Shown piece by piece: positions 17,330-27,307 of a DNA stretch of 48,272 nucleotides. The notes beneath the pieces were generated by a model. It worked only from the letters and a program-made list of their open reading frames with translations. It made no database searches and had not been told where the DNA came from. The DNA is from Litchfieldia salsa (GTDB taxonomy: Bacteria > Bacillota > Bacilli > Bacillales > Bacillaceae_L). Numbering within the stretch: the stretch's first letter is position 1; every line of letters begins with the position of its first letter. A program made the position numbers and the translations under genes. The stretch is from contig NZ_FNJU01000004.1 of the NCBI RefSeq assembly GCF_900104555.1, positions 216,471-264,742 of the forward strand, given 5' to 3'.

Positions 17330-18565
17330 ATGAAAGAAGAAATCATTGAACGACTCACTAAATATGTAAAAGTAGACACACAATCAAATGAGGACCATGA
17401 AACCTGTCCATCCACACAAGGACAGCTAGTGCTTGCTCATATGTTGGTCGAGGAATTAAAGGAGATTGGAATGAAAGACGTAACCATTGATGAGAACGGT
17501 TATGTAATGGCGACTCTCCCGTCTAATACCGAAAAAGAAGTTCCTACTATTGGATTTTTAGCACATCTTGATACAGCGACCGATTTCACAGGTAAAAATG
17601 TGAACCCCCAAATAGTTAAAAACTATGATGGAAAAGACATTACTCTCAATAAAGAATTAAATGTTGTCCTTTCACCCTCTGATTTTCCTGAACTAGCCAA
17701 CTATGTAGGACACACACTCATTACAACAGATGGCACAACCTTACTTGGTGCTGATAATAAAGCTGGAATAACAGAGATTATGACGGCTATGAGCTATCTG
17801 ATCAAACACCCAGAAATAAAGCGCGGTAGAATAAGGGTTGCTTTTACACCTGATGAAGAAATTGGTAGGGGACCACATAAGTTTGATGTCACAGCATTTG
17901 ATGCAATGTACGCCTATACAGTTGATGGAGGACCATTAGGAGAGCTTCAATATGAAAGCTTTAATGCAGCTGCTGCGAAAATTACTATTAACGGAACAAA
18001 CGTACATCCAGGTACTGCTAAAGACAAAATGGTCAACTCTATGAAGATTGCGATGGAACTACATGGCAAGCTGCCGGCAGAGCAAGCGCCAGAATTAACC
18101 GAGGAATACGGCGGATTCTATCACTTAAATACATTCAATGGTGATGTCGAGAAAACAACCCTCAGTTATATCATCAGAGAATTTGATAAGGAAGAATTCA
18201 ACCGAAAAAAGGACTACTTGAAAACGGTCGTAGAAAAGTTAAAAGAGGAGTACGGACCTGATCGGATAACCCTTGAACTGAATGATCAGTACTATAATAT
18301 GAAGGAGAAAATCGAGCCTGTTAAAGAGATTGTCGATTTAGCTTACAAAGCTATGAAAAACTTAAATATTGAACCAATCATTAGACCTGTCCGCGGTGGA
18401 ACAGACGGATCCCAATTATCATATATGGGACTACCAACTCCGAATATTTTTACAGGGGGAGAAAACTTCCACGGCAAGTTCGAATACATTTCTGTCCAAA
18501 ATATGGTGAAAGCAACTGATGTCATTGTTGAAATTATCAAGCAATTTGAACAAACCGGAAAGTAA
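17330..18565 (+). CDS. pepT: Peptidase T (tripeptide aminopeptidase)
   Basis: 411 aa, M20-family dizinc exopeptidase cleaving the N-terminal residue from tripeptides in the cytosol. Metal and catalytic motifs: [17 protein letters not shown], the general-base Glu pair in [10 protein letters not shown], Asp in YTVDGGPLG, and the late His in [11 protein letters not shown]. The dimerisation domain is in the middle. Length equals B. subtilis PepT. ATG 17330 has AAGGAG; an earlier in-frame ATG at 17297 has none. Confidence 0.96.
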   Translation: MKEEIIERLTKYVKVDTQSNEDHETCPSTQGQLVLAHMLVEELKEIGMKDVTIDENGYVMATLPSNTEKEVPTIGFLAHLDTATDFTGKNVNPQIVKNYDGKDITLNKELNVVLSPSDFPELANYVGHTLITTDGTTLLGADNKAGITEIMTAMSYLIKHPEIKRGRIRVAFTPDEEIGRGPHKFDVTAFDAMYAYTVDGGPLGELQYESFNAAAAKITINGTNVHPGTAKDKMVNSMKIAMELHGKLPAEQAPELTEEYGGFYHLNTFNGDVEKTTLSYIIREFDKEEFNRKKDYLKTVVEKLKEEYGPDRITLELNDQYYNMKEKIEPVKEIVDLAYKAMKNLNIEPIIRPVRGGTDGSQLSYMGLPTPNIFTGGENFHGKFEYISVQNMVKATDVIVEIIKQFEQTGK

Positions 18566-18678
18566 TAATCCAAAGCATGAACACGTATGTTTGAGAAAGA
18601 TTTGAGGTATAATTTCATTCATGATGTTTTAACAGATATCATTTATTTATTTTTACATATAGAAGGGAGAAGGTACAC

Positions 18679-19398
18679 ATGGCACAATCATTACAAGGTA
18701 AAACAGCACTTATTACTGGTTCAGGTAAAGGTATTGGCCGAGCTGCAGCCATCGCATTAGCAAATGAAGGGGTAAATATCGGTCTATTAGCTCGCACAGA
18801 AAAGGACTTAGTTGAAGTAGCTAAGGAAATAGAGGCACTTGGTGTGAAGGTAGCATATGCGACTGCAGATGTTTCTTCAATGGAAGAAGTCAATTCTGCT
18901 GTTGAGTCATTAACGGCTGCTCTTGGCACTTTTGATATTTTAATTAATAACGCTGGAATCGGGAAATTTGGTAAATTCTTAGAGTTAGACCCAGCAGAAT
19001 GGAAACAAATCATTGATGTGAATTTAATGGGTGTATACTATGTAACGCGCGCAGTACTCCCACAATTAATTGAGAAAAATGGAGGAGACATTATTAATAT
19101 CTCTTCAACAGCAGGTCAAAAAGGTGCACCTGTTACAAGTGCATATAGCGCTTCAAAATTCGGATTGCTTGGTCTGACTGAATCATTAGCATTAGAAGTA
19201 CGTAAAAATAATATCCGTGTAACTGCACTAACACCAAGCACGGTTGCTACTGAGCTTGCATATAAAGAAAACTTAACAGATGGTAATCCTGAGAAAGTTA
19301 TGCAGCCAGAGGATCTAGCTGAAATTATTGTTTCGCAATTAAAACTACATCCACGAATTTTCATTAAATCTGCTGGTATGTGGTCGACAAATCCGTAA
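18679..19398 (+). CDS. yoxD: 3-ketoacyl-ACP reductase-like SDR (YoxD)
   Basis: A 239-aa classical short-chain dehydrogenase: TGSGKGIG cofactor motif near the N-terminus, NNAG, catalytic Ser in INISSTAGQ and YSASK. Strongly similar along its length to B. subtilis YoxD, including the ending [14 protein letters not shown]. It resembles FabG, but the real substrate of YoxD is not known. AGAAGGGAGAAGG precedes the ATG. It follows pepT in the same direction after about 113 nt and ends at a strong terminator. Confidence 0.92.
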   Translation: MAQSLQGKTALITGSGKGIGRAAAIALANEGVNIGLLARTEKDLVEVAKEIEALGVKVAYATADVSSMEEVNSAVESLTAALGTFDILINNAGIGKFGKFLELDPAEWKQIIDVNLMGVYYVTRAVLPQLIEKNGGDIINISSTAGQKGAPVTSAYSASKFGLLGLTESLALEVRKNNIRVTALTPSTVATELAYKENLTDGNPEKVMQPEDLAEIIVSQLKLHPRIFIKSAGMWSTNP

Positions 19399-19433
19399 AA
19401 AATCGGACATAATGGCGCCTAGCACCAGATCTT

Positions 19434-19479
19434 AAAAAGCTACTGTTAGACGTAAAAGATTACGTCTAACAGTAGCTTT
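19434..19479. terminator. Bidirectional terminator between yoxD and MMPL gene
   Basis: A near-perfect stem of about 19 bp (AAAGCTACTGTTAGACGTAA with its complement) has a short loop. It is flanked by A on one side and T on the other, between convergent genes. Confidence 0.9.
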
Positions 19480-19484
19480 CACAT

Positions 19485-21725
19485 TTATTCTTTCGTATAT
19501 TCTCTTTCTCTACTATTCTCCTCCACCAACAGCATCCTTCTCTTCCAAGGCCAAAATGCCCATTTACCTAATAAAGTTGTAAGAGCAGGAACTAAAAATG
19601 GACGTACAACAAATGTATCAAGCAACACACCGATTGCCGTTATCGTACCAAAATGGACGAGAATTTGAATAGGTAAGGTTGTCAACACAGCAAAAGTTCC
19701 AGCTAGTATGAGGCCCGCTGATGTGATAACTCCACCAGTTTCAGCAACACCTTCTTTAATCGCTTGCAATAGTGGTACTTCTTTGCTTCGTTTCCATATG
19801 CTTGAAATCATGAAGATATTATAATCCTCACCAAGTGCCACTATAAAGACGAAGGCATACAACGGAATAAACCCTTGAATGGCTTCAACTCCAAAGAAAT
19901 GGTGAAGAATGATCCAACCTAAACCTAACGCGCTTAAGTATGATAATAATACAGTAGCTACCAAATAAACCGTGGCAACAATAGAGCGTAGATAGACTAG
20001 TAATAATAAGGATATGAGTATAATTATAATTGGTATGACTGCTTTTTCATCGGATTTAGTGATCATACTCGTATCATATTGTTCTGCTGTTTGCCCTGCA
20101 ATCCAAACCTTATCGTCAGCCTGTGCTACACCTTGGGAAGATAAAAACGTCGTGATCTTCTCCCTTAATACTGGAATATATTCGATCGCTTCGTTTGAGT
20201 AAGGGTTGATGGTTAATTCTAGTTCGTATTTTACTAGGTTTGTATTATTTGCCCCAACCATTCCAGCAGATACTTCTTCAACAAGTTCTAGTTTTCGTAG
20301 TTGTTCTTCTAATGCCACTGAATCATCCGACTCCACAATAAGAGAAACTGGTGCTAATTCACCTGAATTAAAGTGCTCTGCTAAAATCGCAAACCCTTCT
20401 CTTGATGGCATATCCTCTGGGAATGATGATAAAGTATCATATGTTAACTCTATCTTTGTTGAAAAACCAGCAAGAACACCTAACAGGATTATAGTCGTGA
20501 TCGTGACTTTCCAAGGTGATTTCGTCACTAAAGTACCAATTCTAGATCCGATCTTGGTTTTGTCCTTATTAGGTTGAAATTCTTTCCCTCTCCTTTGTGC
20601 TCTTTCTTGTAGCATCACGTTTGTTCTTGGAACAAACGGAAAGAATGATGCTCTACCAAGGATTGCAAGTAATGCCGGAACTAATGTAAGACTCGCAATC
20701 ATCATAATGAAAATGGCTAAGCTAAAAGGAATCGCGAATCGGTGAATGGCTCCATAATCAGCCACTAGTAAGACAATCAAAGCCGCAACGACCGTTAATC
20801 CACTCATGCTAATCGCTCCCCAAGAATAAGCAAACGCATGATTCAATGCTATAAATTTATCAACCTCTAGCTTCAAATTCTTTCTGAACTTAGAAATTAA
20901 AAATAAACAATAGTCGGTTCCAGCACCAAAAAGGAGTACAGTCATGATTGCAATCGCTTGTGAATCAAACTCAATCCATCCTAGCTTTGACATCATTCCT
21001 AGAACTGGACTTATCACTGAATAAGCAATACCCACACTGATCAATGGAATTAGCGCTAAAATAGGAGATCGGTATATCACTAGTAAGAATACTAAAACGA
21101 TAATGACTGTTCCTATTAGTAACGACAAATCACCTTGACTGAATAATTCGGTAGCATCAACAGAGATTCCCGCTGGTCCTGTTGCCCTTACAAGAAGGGT
21201 ACCATCATCTACTTGAGCATCGAATGGATTTTCTGGAAAAACGGAACCACTCATAACCTTTATAGACTCAAGTTTCTCACTAATCTCTTGAGTTTCTAAT
21301 CCTTCATCAAAAATAACAGGTAGAACAAATGTTGTACCATCTTCTGAAATTTGTTCTTTTAAAACTGGCAAAGGAATCTCATGAAATGGTGGTACGGTCG
21401 CTCCTTCGATAGGAGTGTCACTTAGCTCCATAGAAAGTTGCTGAATGAATTGTAAATCTTCATCACTTAATTTTTCTGATCTAAACCAGGTTAATAAGGC
21501 TGGTATTCCATTGTTATTAGGAAATTCACGTTCAAGAATTTCGTTCGCTTCCGCCGAGTCTGTTTCGATAAGAAATATCTCAGCTCTTTCATTCTTTTGT
21601 GAGTCTGCCGTTGGAAATAGGACAGTTAACAAAGCGACAAGCACAATCCAAAATCCAACAGTAATCCATCTTCCTTTCTTCCCACTAACTCCACTACCAA
21701 TTAATTGGAACAGTTTTCTCTTCAT
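19485..21725 (-). CDS. MMPL/RND-family exporter (YdfJ-like)
   Basis: A 746-aa membrane protein with the duplicated MMPL layout: TM1, a first extracytoplasmic domain (about 45-200), TM2-6 with GAGTDYCLFLISKFR (about 265-280), a second extracytoplasmic domain (about 430-565), then TM8-12 with ALGEDYNIFMISSIWKR. The GxxxDY motifs in both halves are the proton-relay positions of MMPL proteins. It exports lipids or drugs by family analogy; B. subtilis YdfJ is the nearest analogue I know. A TetR operator copy (21752-21765) is in its leader, so it should be de-repressed together with the upstream tetR. Confidence 0.9.
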   Translation of the reverse strand: MKRKLFQLIGSGVSGKKGRWITVGFWIVLVALLTVLFPTADSQKNERAEIFLIETDSAEANEILEREFPNNNGIPALLTWFRSEKLSDEDLQFIQQLSMELSDTPIEGATVPPFHEIPLPVLKEQISEDGTTFVLPVIFDEGLETQEISEKLESIKVMSGSVFPENPFDAQVDDGTLLVRATGPAGISVDATELFSQGDLSLLIGTVIIVLVFLLVIYRSPILALIPLISVGIAYSVISPVLGMMSKLGWIEFDSQAIAIMTVLLFGAGTDYCLFLISKFRKNLKLEVDKFIALNHAFAYSWGAISMSGLTVVAALIVLLVADYGAIHRFAIPFSLAIFIMMIASLTLVPALLAILGRASFFPFVPRTNVMLQERAQRRGKEFQPNKDKTKIGSRIGTLVTKSPWKVTITTIILLGVLAGFSTKIELTYDTLSSFPEDMPSREGFAILAEHFNSGELAPVSLIVESDDSVALEEQLRKLELVEEVSAGMVGANNTNLVKYELELTINPYSNEAIEYIPVLREKITTFLSSQGVAQADDKVWIAGQTAEQYDTSMITKSDEKAVIPIIIILISLLLLVYLRSIVATVYLVATVLLSYLSALGLGWIILHHFFGVEAIQGFIPLYAFVFIVALGEDYNIFMISSIWKRSKEVPLLQAIKEGVAETGGVITSAGLILAGTFAVLTTLPIQILVHFGTITAIGVLLDTFVVRPFLVPALTTLLGKWAFWPWKRRMLLVEENSREREYTKE

Positions 21726-21751
21726 TCATACTCCCTCTTTCAAATTATTAC

Positions 21752-21765
21752 TTATCAGTTGATAA
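21752..21765. promoter_or_regulatory. TetR operator copy 2 (MMPL gene)
   Basis: TTATCAGTTGATAA, extended to an 18-nt palindrome (21750-21767), lies 27 nt before the MMPL start. The same 14-mer in reverse complement is in the tetR promoter at 22499-22512. Confidence 0.8.
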
Positions 21766-21782
21766 GTTGATGTTAAAAATAA

Positions 21783-21800
21783 AAGGGGCTTATACCCCTT
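21783..21800 (-). terminator. Terminator after tetR
   Basis: The stem AAGGGG / CCCCTT with a 6-nt loop is followed by a T-rich tail on the minus strand. It separates tetR from the MMPL gene and so implies a second promoter for the exporter. Confidence 0.75.
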
Positions 21801-21815
21801 AAACAACCCTTAACA

Positions 21816-22463
21816 TTATCTCTCCTTCTCAACACCCTTACTAATCCCATCTAAAAATATCTTCACCACTAACGCAGCCTTTCGCTGTGCCTCTTTTTTC
21901 TTTTCAGTTGGATTCAGGTGCTGCTTAACAGAAAGTTGGAAGGAGGATTTGATCATATCCAAGATAAAATATGCCATTTCTGTTTCATTAGTACTCAGTG
22001 ACTCTAATTCTTTTAAAGTACCGTTTTCTTTCTCTTCACTCAACATCAAAATGACAGGATCTAAATAACTCTTCATCCACCATTGCCGAATTAATATTTG
22101 ATTGTTAGCGTCCATCTCATGCCGAACATCGTGAAACATTTGAGTTAGATCTTCATGATGATTCATGAGCATATAATATGTAACCTGCTCTAATCTTTCT
22201 TCCAAACAGTTATAACGCTTATAAATTCTTAAAAGAGCTGTTTCAGTCCTCTCCATCATCGATTTAACCACTTCAATATAGATCGTTTGTTTATTTTGAA
22301 AGTGATGGTATAAAGCAGGTTGTGTTAATCCACACGAATCCGCAATTTGCCTTGTAGAGACTGATCGGTATCCATAGGTCATAAAAAGACGTTGTGCTGC
22401 ACTAATAATTGTATGCTTTGTTTCTTGAATCGCTTTATCATCAGAATTTCCTCTTGCTACCAT
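21816..22463 (-). CDS. TetR-family repressor of the MMPL exporter
   Basis: 215 aa. The TetR helix-turn-helix is at about 15-60 (AAQRLFMTYGYRSVSTRQIADS, then LTQPALYHHF), followed by a helical effector domain. It lies directly upstream of the MMPL exporter on the same strand. Identical operators sit in both promoters, so it should repress itself and the exporter and be released by an exporter substrate. AAAGGAA precedes the ATG. A terminator between the two genes means each has its own regulated promoter. Confidence 0.92.
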   Translation of the reverse strand: MVARGNSDDKAIQETKHTIISAAQRLFMTYGYRSVSTRQIADSCGLTQPALYHHFQNKQTIYIEVVKSMMERTETALLRIYKRYNCLEERLEQVTYYMLMNHHEDLTQMFHDVRHEMDANNQILIRQWWMKSYLDPVILMLSEEKENGTLKELESLSTNETEMAYFILDMIKSSFQLSVKQHLNPTEKKKEAQRKAALVVKIFLDGISKGVEKER

Positions 22464-22495
22464 TGAATAATTCCTTTCGCTTATAACTTCATTTT

Positions 22496-22524
22496 ATTTT
22501 ATCAACTGATAAGGAAAAACTCAA
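22496..22524 (-). promoter_or_regulatory. tetR promoter with embedded operator (copy 1)
   Basis: On the minus strand TTGAGT (-35), 17 bp, then TAAAAT (-10) is a good sigma-A promoter. The operator TTATCAACTGATAA (22499-22512 on the plus strand) fills the 3' part of the spacer and overlaps the -10. Confidence 0.8.
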
Positions 22525-22641
22525 GAGGTGCTAGTTGTCCTAATTTTAAAACAATTCACAATAGTGCCAATTGTTATTATAAAACCAGACCAAAAGAGGA
22601 AGAAAGCTCCCAATAAATGCCACAATTGGTTGATTTTTTTT

Positions 22642-23025
22642 TCAAACGACTTGCAAACTAGTATCTTTTAAGAAAGTTAATGCTTCTTCTGGTGTATCAA
22701 AATGAAATTCACCTTGATGTCTTGATTCTTTCGCCGTTCTCTTTAATTGCAATTTGGCTACAGAGCTATTTACAACAACAGCAGCACGCCTCATTCCTTT
22801 TTGAAGCAACCATGCTTGGTGCTTTACAATTTCCTTCTGGGTCTCGGGGAATAGCACTGTAATTTCACTCATATTGACTAGTAAATCAAATTCATTAATA
22901 TTTAGCTTTGTAAACAATTGGTTTAGTTCTTCGTTTACACCTAGTACATCCTGGGGCGTAACCTTTCCTAACCAAGATAATCCAATAATACTCTTACTCT
23001 GATCAATCACCTTTATTTCATACAT
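22642..23025 (-). CDS. STAS/SpoIIAA-like hypothetical protein
   Basis: A 127-aa soluble protein. The alternating strand-helix pattern (IIGLSWLGKVTPQDVLGVNEEL; EFDLLVNMSEITVLFPETQKEIVKHQ; RRAAVVVNSSVAKLQLKR; FDTPEEALTFLKD) fits the SpoIIAA-like STAS fold seen in several small Bacillus proteins. Its role is unknown. ATG 23025 has AAAGGAG; an ATG 54 nt upstream has no such site. An inverted repeat GTTGTA...TACAAC (23046-23077) just upstream may be regulatory. Single gene. Confidence 0.55.
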   Translation of the reverse strand: MYEIKVIDQSKSIIGLSWLGKVTPQDVLGVNEELNQLFTKLNINEFDLLVNMSEITVLFPETQKEIVKHQAWLLQKGMRRAAVVVNSSVAKLQLKRTAKESRHQGEFHFDTPEEALTFLKDTSLQVV

Positions 23026-23045
23026 TGTTTTCGACTCCTTTTTAA

Positions 23046-23077
23046 GTTGTATAACATTTGTATAGTGATTGTACAAC
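23046..23077. promoter_or_regulatory. Inverted repeat upstream of STAS-like gene
   Basis: GTTGTA (23046-23051) and TACAAC (23072-23077) flank 20 nt that contain another TTGTATA. Position suggests an operator or promoter element; no regulator is identified. Confidence 0.25.
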
Positions 23078-23192
23078 ATAATTGTGTATTAGAAAAGAAA
23101 AAAGATTTAAAAATAAATAGGATCACCCAAACCCCATGTATCTTCTGGGTCTGCATGATCCTTAATAAAATTCATTACCATTATTGATGCAT

Positions 23193-23552
23193 TTAACTAC
23201 CTCTATAAACCTGATATCCCCAAGGTGAAACTAGAAGAGGCACATGGTAATGTGCTTCTACATCACTTATACAAAACCTGACAGGCACTCTTTCTAAAAA
23301 GTGAGGTTCTGTCAGTTCCATTTCTTTTGCACGAAAGTATTCACCAACATAGAACACCAACTCATATTCTCCGACCTTCATTTCATCCTCTACTAGTAGG
23401 GGAGTATCTAAACGACCATCATCATTTGTAACAACAGATTTTCTATACTCGAGTATCCCAGACGCTTCCGTCACAACATATAAATCTACTTTGACATTTG
23501 CCGCGGGTTTTCCGTGTGTTAAATCTAAAATATGAGTTGTAAGTCCTGACAT
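23193..23552 (-). CDS. pucM: 5-hydroxyisourate hydrolase
   Basis: A 119-aa transthyretin-like enzyme of the uric acid route that hydrolyses 5-hydroxyisourate to OHCU. Hallmarks: LTTHILDLTHGKPA with the catalytic His, DGRLDTPLL with the conserved Arg, AHYHVPLLVSPWGYQVYRGS with the second His and the C-terminal YRGS. ATG 23552 is spaced better from GAGG than the ATG 9 nt earlier. It follows the OHCU decarboxylase gene by 13 nt in one operon, although the enzyme acts one step before it. Confidence 0.95.
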   Translation of the reverse strand: MSGLTTHILDLTHGKPAANVKVDLYVVTEASGILEYRKSVVTNDDGRLDTPLLVEDEMKVGEYELVFYVGEYFRAKEMELTEPHFLERVPVRFCISDVEAHYHVPLLVSPWGYQVYRGS

Positions 23553-23565
23553 TTCATCCATCCTC

Positions 23566-24063
23566 TTATTCTATAATTTTATCTCTTAATCGGAACCCTG
23601 CAATTTTATCAATCTCTTTAAGTGCTGTTGTAAATTCCTCAGCTTCTATATGTTCAATTCTCTGTAATAAAGATTCATATACATCTTGTTTATTTTTCCC
23701 TTTCACTGCAAAAATGAAGGGAAAACCGAATTTCTGCATATACGCTTTATTAAGTGATTGAAATTGAGAAAACTCTTCTTCTGTTAAGTTTTGTAACCCC
23801 GCACCATGTTGTTCTTTCGTTGAATCATTGCTCATTTCTATTTTGTCCCCTAAGTTAGGATGCTCCCGAATCAGCATGAGTTTATCTTCAGTAGGTGCAT
23901 TACTAACAACTTCCATCATCGCTTGATGTAGAACGTCTATTGTTTCAAAAGGGCGGTATTGCGCGGCTTGCTTCGCTACCCATGGTGAATGCTCATATAT
24001 TTCACCAAGCGTTTCTGTAAATTCATCTTCTGTTAGTCCATTTAATACTGTAAGATTCATCAT
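23566..24063 (-). CDS. OHCU decarboxylase
   Basis: 165 aa. Converts 2-oxo-4-hydroxy-4-carboxy-5-ureidoimidazoline to S-allantoin. The family signature is LIREHPNLGDKIEMSNDSTKEQHGAGL (about 83-109) with the catalytic His in HPxLG, and FPFIFAVKGK near 135. In B. subtilis this domain is fused to uricase in PucL; here it stands alone at the normal single-domain length, and no uricase gene lies nearby. GGAGAG and AAGGAAG precede two adjacent ATG codons. First gene of an operon with pucM. Confidence 0.93.
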   Translation of the reverse strand: MMNLTVLNGLTEDEFTETLGEIYEHSPWVAKQAAQYRPFETIDVLHQAMMEVVSNAPTEDKLMLIREHPNLGDKIEMSNDSTKEQHGAGLQNLTEEEFSQFQSLNKAYMQKFGFPFIFAVKGKNKQDVYESLLQRIEHIEAEEFTTALKEIDKIAGFRLRDKIIE

Positions 24064-24231
24064 CTTCCTTCTCTCCTAATTAACTTGTATGTTAGCATTT
24101 CTAACTCTACATGTTACATGTATACTATCACCATACATCTATTTAAGAGAATTGTCATTATACAAGATACACAATTTTCCTTTTTAACTTATAACAAACT
24201 GCATAACTTCACACAAAAACAAAAAAGACTA

Positions 24232-25842
24232 TCACTCTAGAATGTTTTTTATTTGATATGCTAAGCGTATTTGAAGGGTCGTCTCTGAATCATTCAGACT
24301 TTTACCCAGTAGCTCCTCGCATTTTTCCAATCGATATACCACTGTATTACGATGTACAAACAATCTTTTTGATGTTTCTGATATTTGACAATGTGTTTCT
24401 AAATAAACATATAGTGTCTGAAGAAGGGTAGGGTCGTCTATATATTCTCGGGCCGATAAACCACCAAGCGCATTATTGTAAAAATCCTTCAAATCTTGTC
24501 TTGGAATACTTCTCAATAACTCCATAATATCTTTTGTACGGTAGGTTTGAATAAAAGTCGATTTCCCTGAGTGCTTCCCAATATCTAAAGCATCTCCTGC
24601 CTCTTTATAGGCATTTTTGACATTAAAGAAATTCAACGAAACATTACTGATTCCAAAAGAAATCGTTCGCGAAAACTGGGAGTTTATTTTCTTTTGAATC
24701 GTTTCTAATATAGGTAGAACCACTGTTTTGACCTGAGTTACATCAACCAATTCAAAAAGCAGGGTACAGGTTTTGCCTTTTGTAAATAAATGTGATGGAA
24801 ACGAAAATGACTTAAATTCATCCTCAATAAATTCATAAATTGTATCGATCTTTAGTTGGATTTGAGTATAACTTCCAATTACCTCTCCGCCATCCAATTC
24901 ACCTGTGACACAGAGATATTTTTGCTCATTTCGTAAATTGAATTCCTTTGCCCGGTTAACAATCTCATCTTGTGAAGAATATTCTCCATCGACAAAATGA
25001 TAGAAGAAGTCATTTTTCACCCGTTTATAATGTTGATTTAGTACATTTTCTTTTGTTAATTCAAAGGAAAGTACATTCGTCGCTTGTTCAATCGTTAAGA
25101 TCGTTGAATGATCATTAGGTATTATTTCACCTACAACAAGAAGGAAGCCTGCCTTCTTTTCATGTGTATATACAGAGAAAACTGAGTAGGTTTCTTTGTT
25201 TCGCAAAAGTGAAAACATAAAAAATGGAGTATTAGGAAAGAAAAAGTAATCATCACTAGAATTGAAATCATTAATCGGTTTAATATATTTCTCATCTGAT
25301 TTAGTGTAATAGATGGGCTTAGCGTATTGGTCTAGCAGGATTACAGGAGAACCAATCATAGCAGATAAGCTCTTAAGTAGTTGAGGAATACCTTTTCCAC
25401 TTAGAATATGGTTGGTAAATTTCTTATGTGTATCAATTGCATATTGCAACTCATTCGTTCTTTTATCCAAAATATGACTTAACGTATGATTTACAATATC
25501 ACCAAGAGAGGCTTCATTTGGTAATTCAAATACCGGAAAACAGCGTTTATTTGCAAGATCAATTGCTTCTTGGGGAATTTCATTTAGAAAACGCTTCGTT
25601 TTTATTCCTAATGCAGCACATTCTTTATTGGCCATTTCATCAATCAACTCTAACAAGAGTGATGGCTGGTCTTTTAAATGATAAGCAGTTGTAACTAGCA
25701 ATTCAGAAGGCTTTAAAAATGAAATGATATCTGGTGCATCCATCATATTAACATGTAAAACCTCTCGATTAATCCCTGAGTGCCCCCCGATTATTTGGGA
25801 TCCCCTTAGGGCGGGAACCTTCAATACTTCCTCTACCTTCAT
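24232..25842 (-). CDS. pucR: PucR-family purine catabolism regulator
   Basis: 536 aa, close to B. subtilis PucR (531 aa). The N-terminal PucR sensory domain (about 5-125, with SELLVTTAYHLKD and AALGIKTKRFLNEIP) is followed by a degenerate GGDEF-like middle (about 300-420) and a C-terminal PucR-type helix-turn-helix (about 475-530, with YLETHCQISETSKRLFVHRNTVVYRLEKCEELLG). In B. subtilis the protein activates the puc genes, with allantoin, allantoate or ureidoglycolate as inducer. It is divergent from the pucF-pucG operon, sharing the ~200-nt region 25843-26039. Confidence 0.93.
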   Translation of the reverse strand: MKVEEVLKVPALRGSQIIGGHSGINREVLHVNMMDAPDIISFLKPSELLVTTAYHLKDQPSLLLELIDEMANKECAALGIKTKRFLNEIPQEAIDLANKRCFPVFELPNEASLGDIVNHTLSHILDKRTNELQYAIDTHKKFTNHILSGKGIPQLLKSLSAMIGSPVILLDQYAKPIYYTKSDEKYIKPINDFNSSDDYFFFPNTPFFMFSLLRNKETYSVFSVYTHEKKAGFLLVVGEIIPNDHSTILTIEQATNVLSFELTKENVLNQHYKRVKNDFFYHFVDGEYSSQDEIVNRAKEFNLRNEQKYLCVTGELDGGEVIGSYTQIQLKIDTIYEFIEDEFKSFSFPSHLFTKGKTCTLLFELVDVTQVKTVVLPILETIQKKINSQFSRTISFGISNVSLNFFNVKNAYKEAGDALDIGKHSGKSTFIQTYRTKDIMELLRSIPRQDLKDFYNNALGGLSAREYIDDPTLLQTLYVYLETHCQISETSKRLFVHRNTVVYRLEKCEELLGKSLNDSETTLQIRLAYQIKNILE

Positions 25843-26039
25843 AACAACCCAACCTCCTAATGTTTGATTATAATAATATCATAATTTTTAGACTTTTTAG
25901 TTAGATAGCACAAAAAAAGAACGAATTTATTACATTTTTGCTAATGAAGTGGGAAGGGTCAGTTGGTAAACTAAAAAGACTACTAAGAACATGAATCGCT
26001 TTCCAAAAATAAATAGCTTATCAGAACGGAGGATTGGCA

Positions 26040-27302
26040 ATGGCATTGGATTCTAAATACATTTTTAATCATCAACAACCCGAGGCTGAAGCAATGGTTA
26101 AATGGCTTTCTTCTTACGGACAATCTAAACACGGCGGTGTTAGTCGGTTACTCTATTCTTCATCTTGGATCAATGCTCAGCATGCATTAAAGGCCAAAAT
26201 GGAGGAAATAGGTTTGACTACTTATTTCGACAGCGTCGGAAATTTATTCGGAAGACTAGAAGGAAGTAATCCTCAATCACCCATCATTTTAACAGGATCT
26301 CATATTGATTCAGTGATTGACGGGGGAATGTATGACGGAGTCTACGGAATCATTGCGAGCTTACTTTCAGTTAAAAGATTGATAGACCAACACGGGCAGC
26401 CGAATAAAACCATTGAAGTTGTTTCATTATGCGAAGAAGAAGGTAGTCGATTTCCATTAACATTCTGGGGTTCAGGTAATATGACAGGCCGATACTCCTT
26501 AAAAGATGGAACTAGAATCACAGATGGTGACGGAATTAAGCTTTTAGATGCCATGAAAACAGCAGGCTTTGACCCTGAGCAGTATGAAACACCTGTTAGA
26601 GATGATATCGGTTGTTTTATAGAATTACACGTAGAACAAGGGATCACACTGGAAAGAACCAATAAATCATTAGGAATTGTCAGCCACATCGTTGGGCAAC
26701 GCCGTTTTAACATCCGTATTACCGGTGAAAGCAATCATGCTGGAACAACACCAATGAATTTCAGAAAGGACGCCATGCTTGCCGCCTCTCATTTAATAAC
26801 CTTTATTAATAAAAAAGCACAAGAAACGGACCCCCAGCTTGTTGCCACCACAGGCAAACTAACTGCCAAACCGAATGTTCCTAATGTTATTGCAGGTGAG
26901 GTATTATTCACTTTAGATGTTAGACATTACGACGAGCAAACACTTGATCAATTCTGTCAGGAACTTTCACTTTTCTTTATCGACTATTCAAAGGAACATG
27001 AAATGGAAATTGAAATCGACCAGTGGATGAGCGTCAAACCGGTCATGATGGATTCCACATTAACCAACCACCTTACAAAAATCGCGCAAGAAAAAGGGTT
27101 TTCTTATTCACCAATTGTGAGCGGGGCAGGGCATGATGCACAGGTGTTTGGTACACATTGTCCAACAGCCTTATTATTTGTACCAAGCGAAAATGGAGTT
27201 AGTCATTCTCCAAAAGAAAGCACTAAAAAGGAAGATCTGGAAAAAGGAAGATCTGTTCTTACAGAATTACTCTATCAATTAGCTTATCATGAGGAGGGTT
27301 AA
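26040..27302 (+). CDS. pucF: Allantoate amidohydrolase
   Basis: 420 aa, M20/M28-type dizinc hydrolase of the AllC/hydantoinase family. Motifs: GSHIDSVIDGG, DGVYGIIAS, CEEEGSRFP with the base Glu, HVEQGITLE, and SGAGHDAQVFG with the C-terminal His. It converts allantoate to ureidoglycine, CO2 and ammonia. Context beside pucG and pucR favours allantoate over N-carbamoyl amino acids. The ATG has GGAGG with 7 nt. First gene of a tight operon, 5 nt before pucG. Confidence 0.92.
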   Translation: MALDSKYIFNHQQPEAEAMVKWLSSYGQSKHGGVSRLLYSSSWINAQHALKAKMEEIGLTTYFDSVGNLFGRLEGSNPQSPIILTGSHIDSVIDGGMYDGVYGIIASLLSVKRLIDQHGQPNKTIEVVSLCEEEGSRFPLTFWGSGNMTGRYSLKDGTRITDGDGIKLLDAMKTAGFDPEQYETPVRDDIGCFIELHVEQGITLERTNKSLGIVSHIVGQRRFNIRITGESNHAGTTPMNFRKDAMLAASHLITFINKKAQETDPQLVATTGKLTAKPNVPNVIAGEVLFTLDVRHYDEQTLDQFCQELSLFFIDYSKEHEMEIEIDQWMSVKPVMMDSTLTNHLTKIAQEKGFSYSPIVSGAGHDAQVFGTHCPTALLFVPSENGVSHSPKESTKKEDLEKGRSVLTELLYQLAYHEEG

Positions 27303-27307
27303 CGACT

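Noticed and set aside
23193-24063. Treating the pucM/OHCU pair as a broken PucL fusion
   Set aside because: The OHCU decarboxylase has normal single-domain length with its own start and stop, and no uricase remnants are visible next to it.
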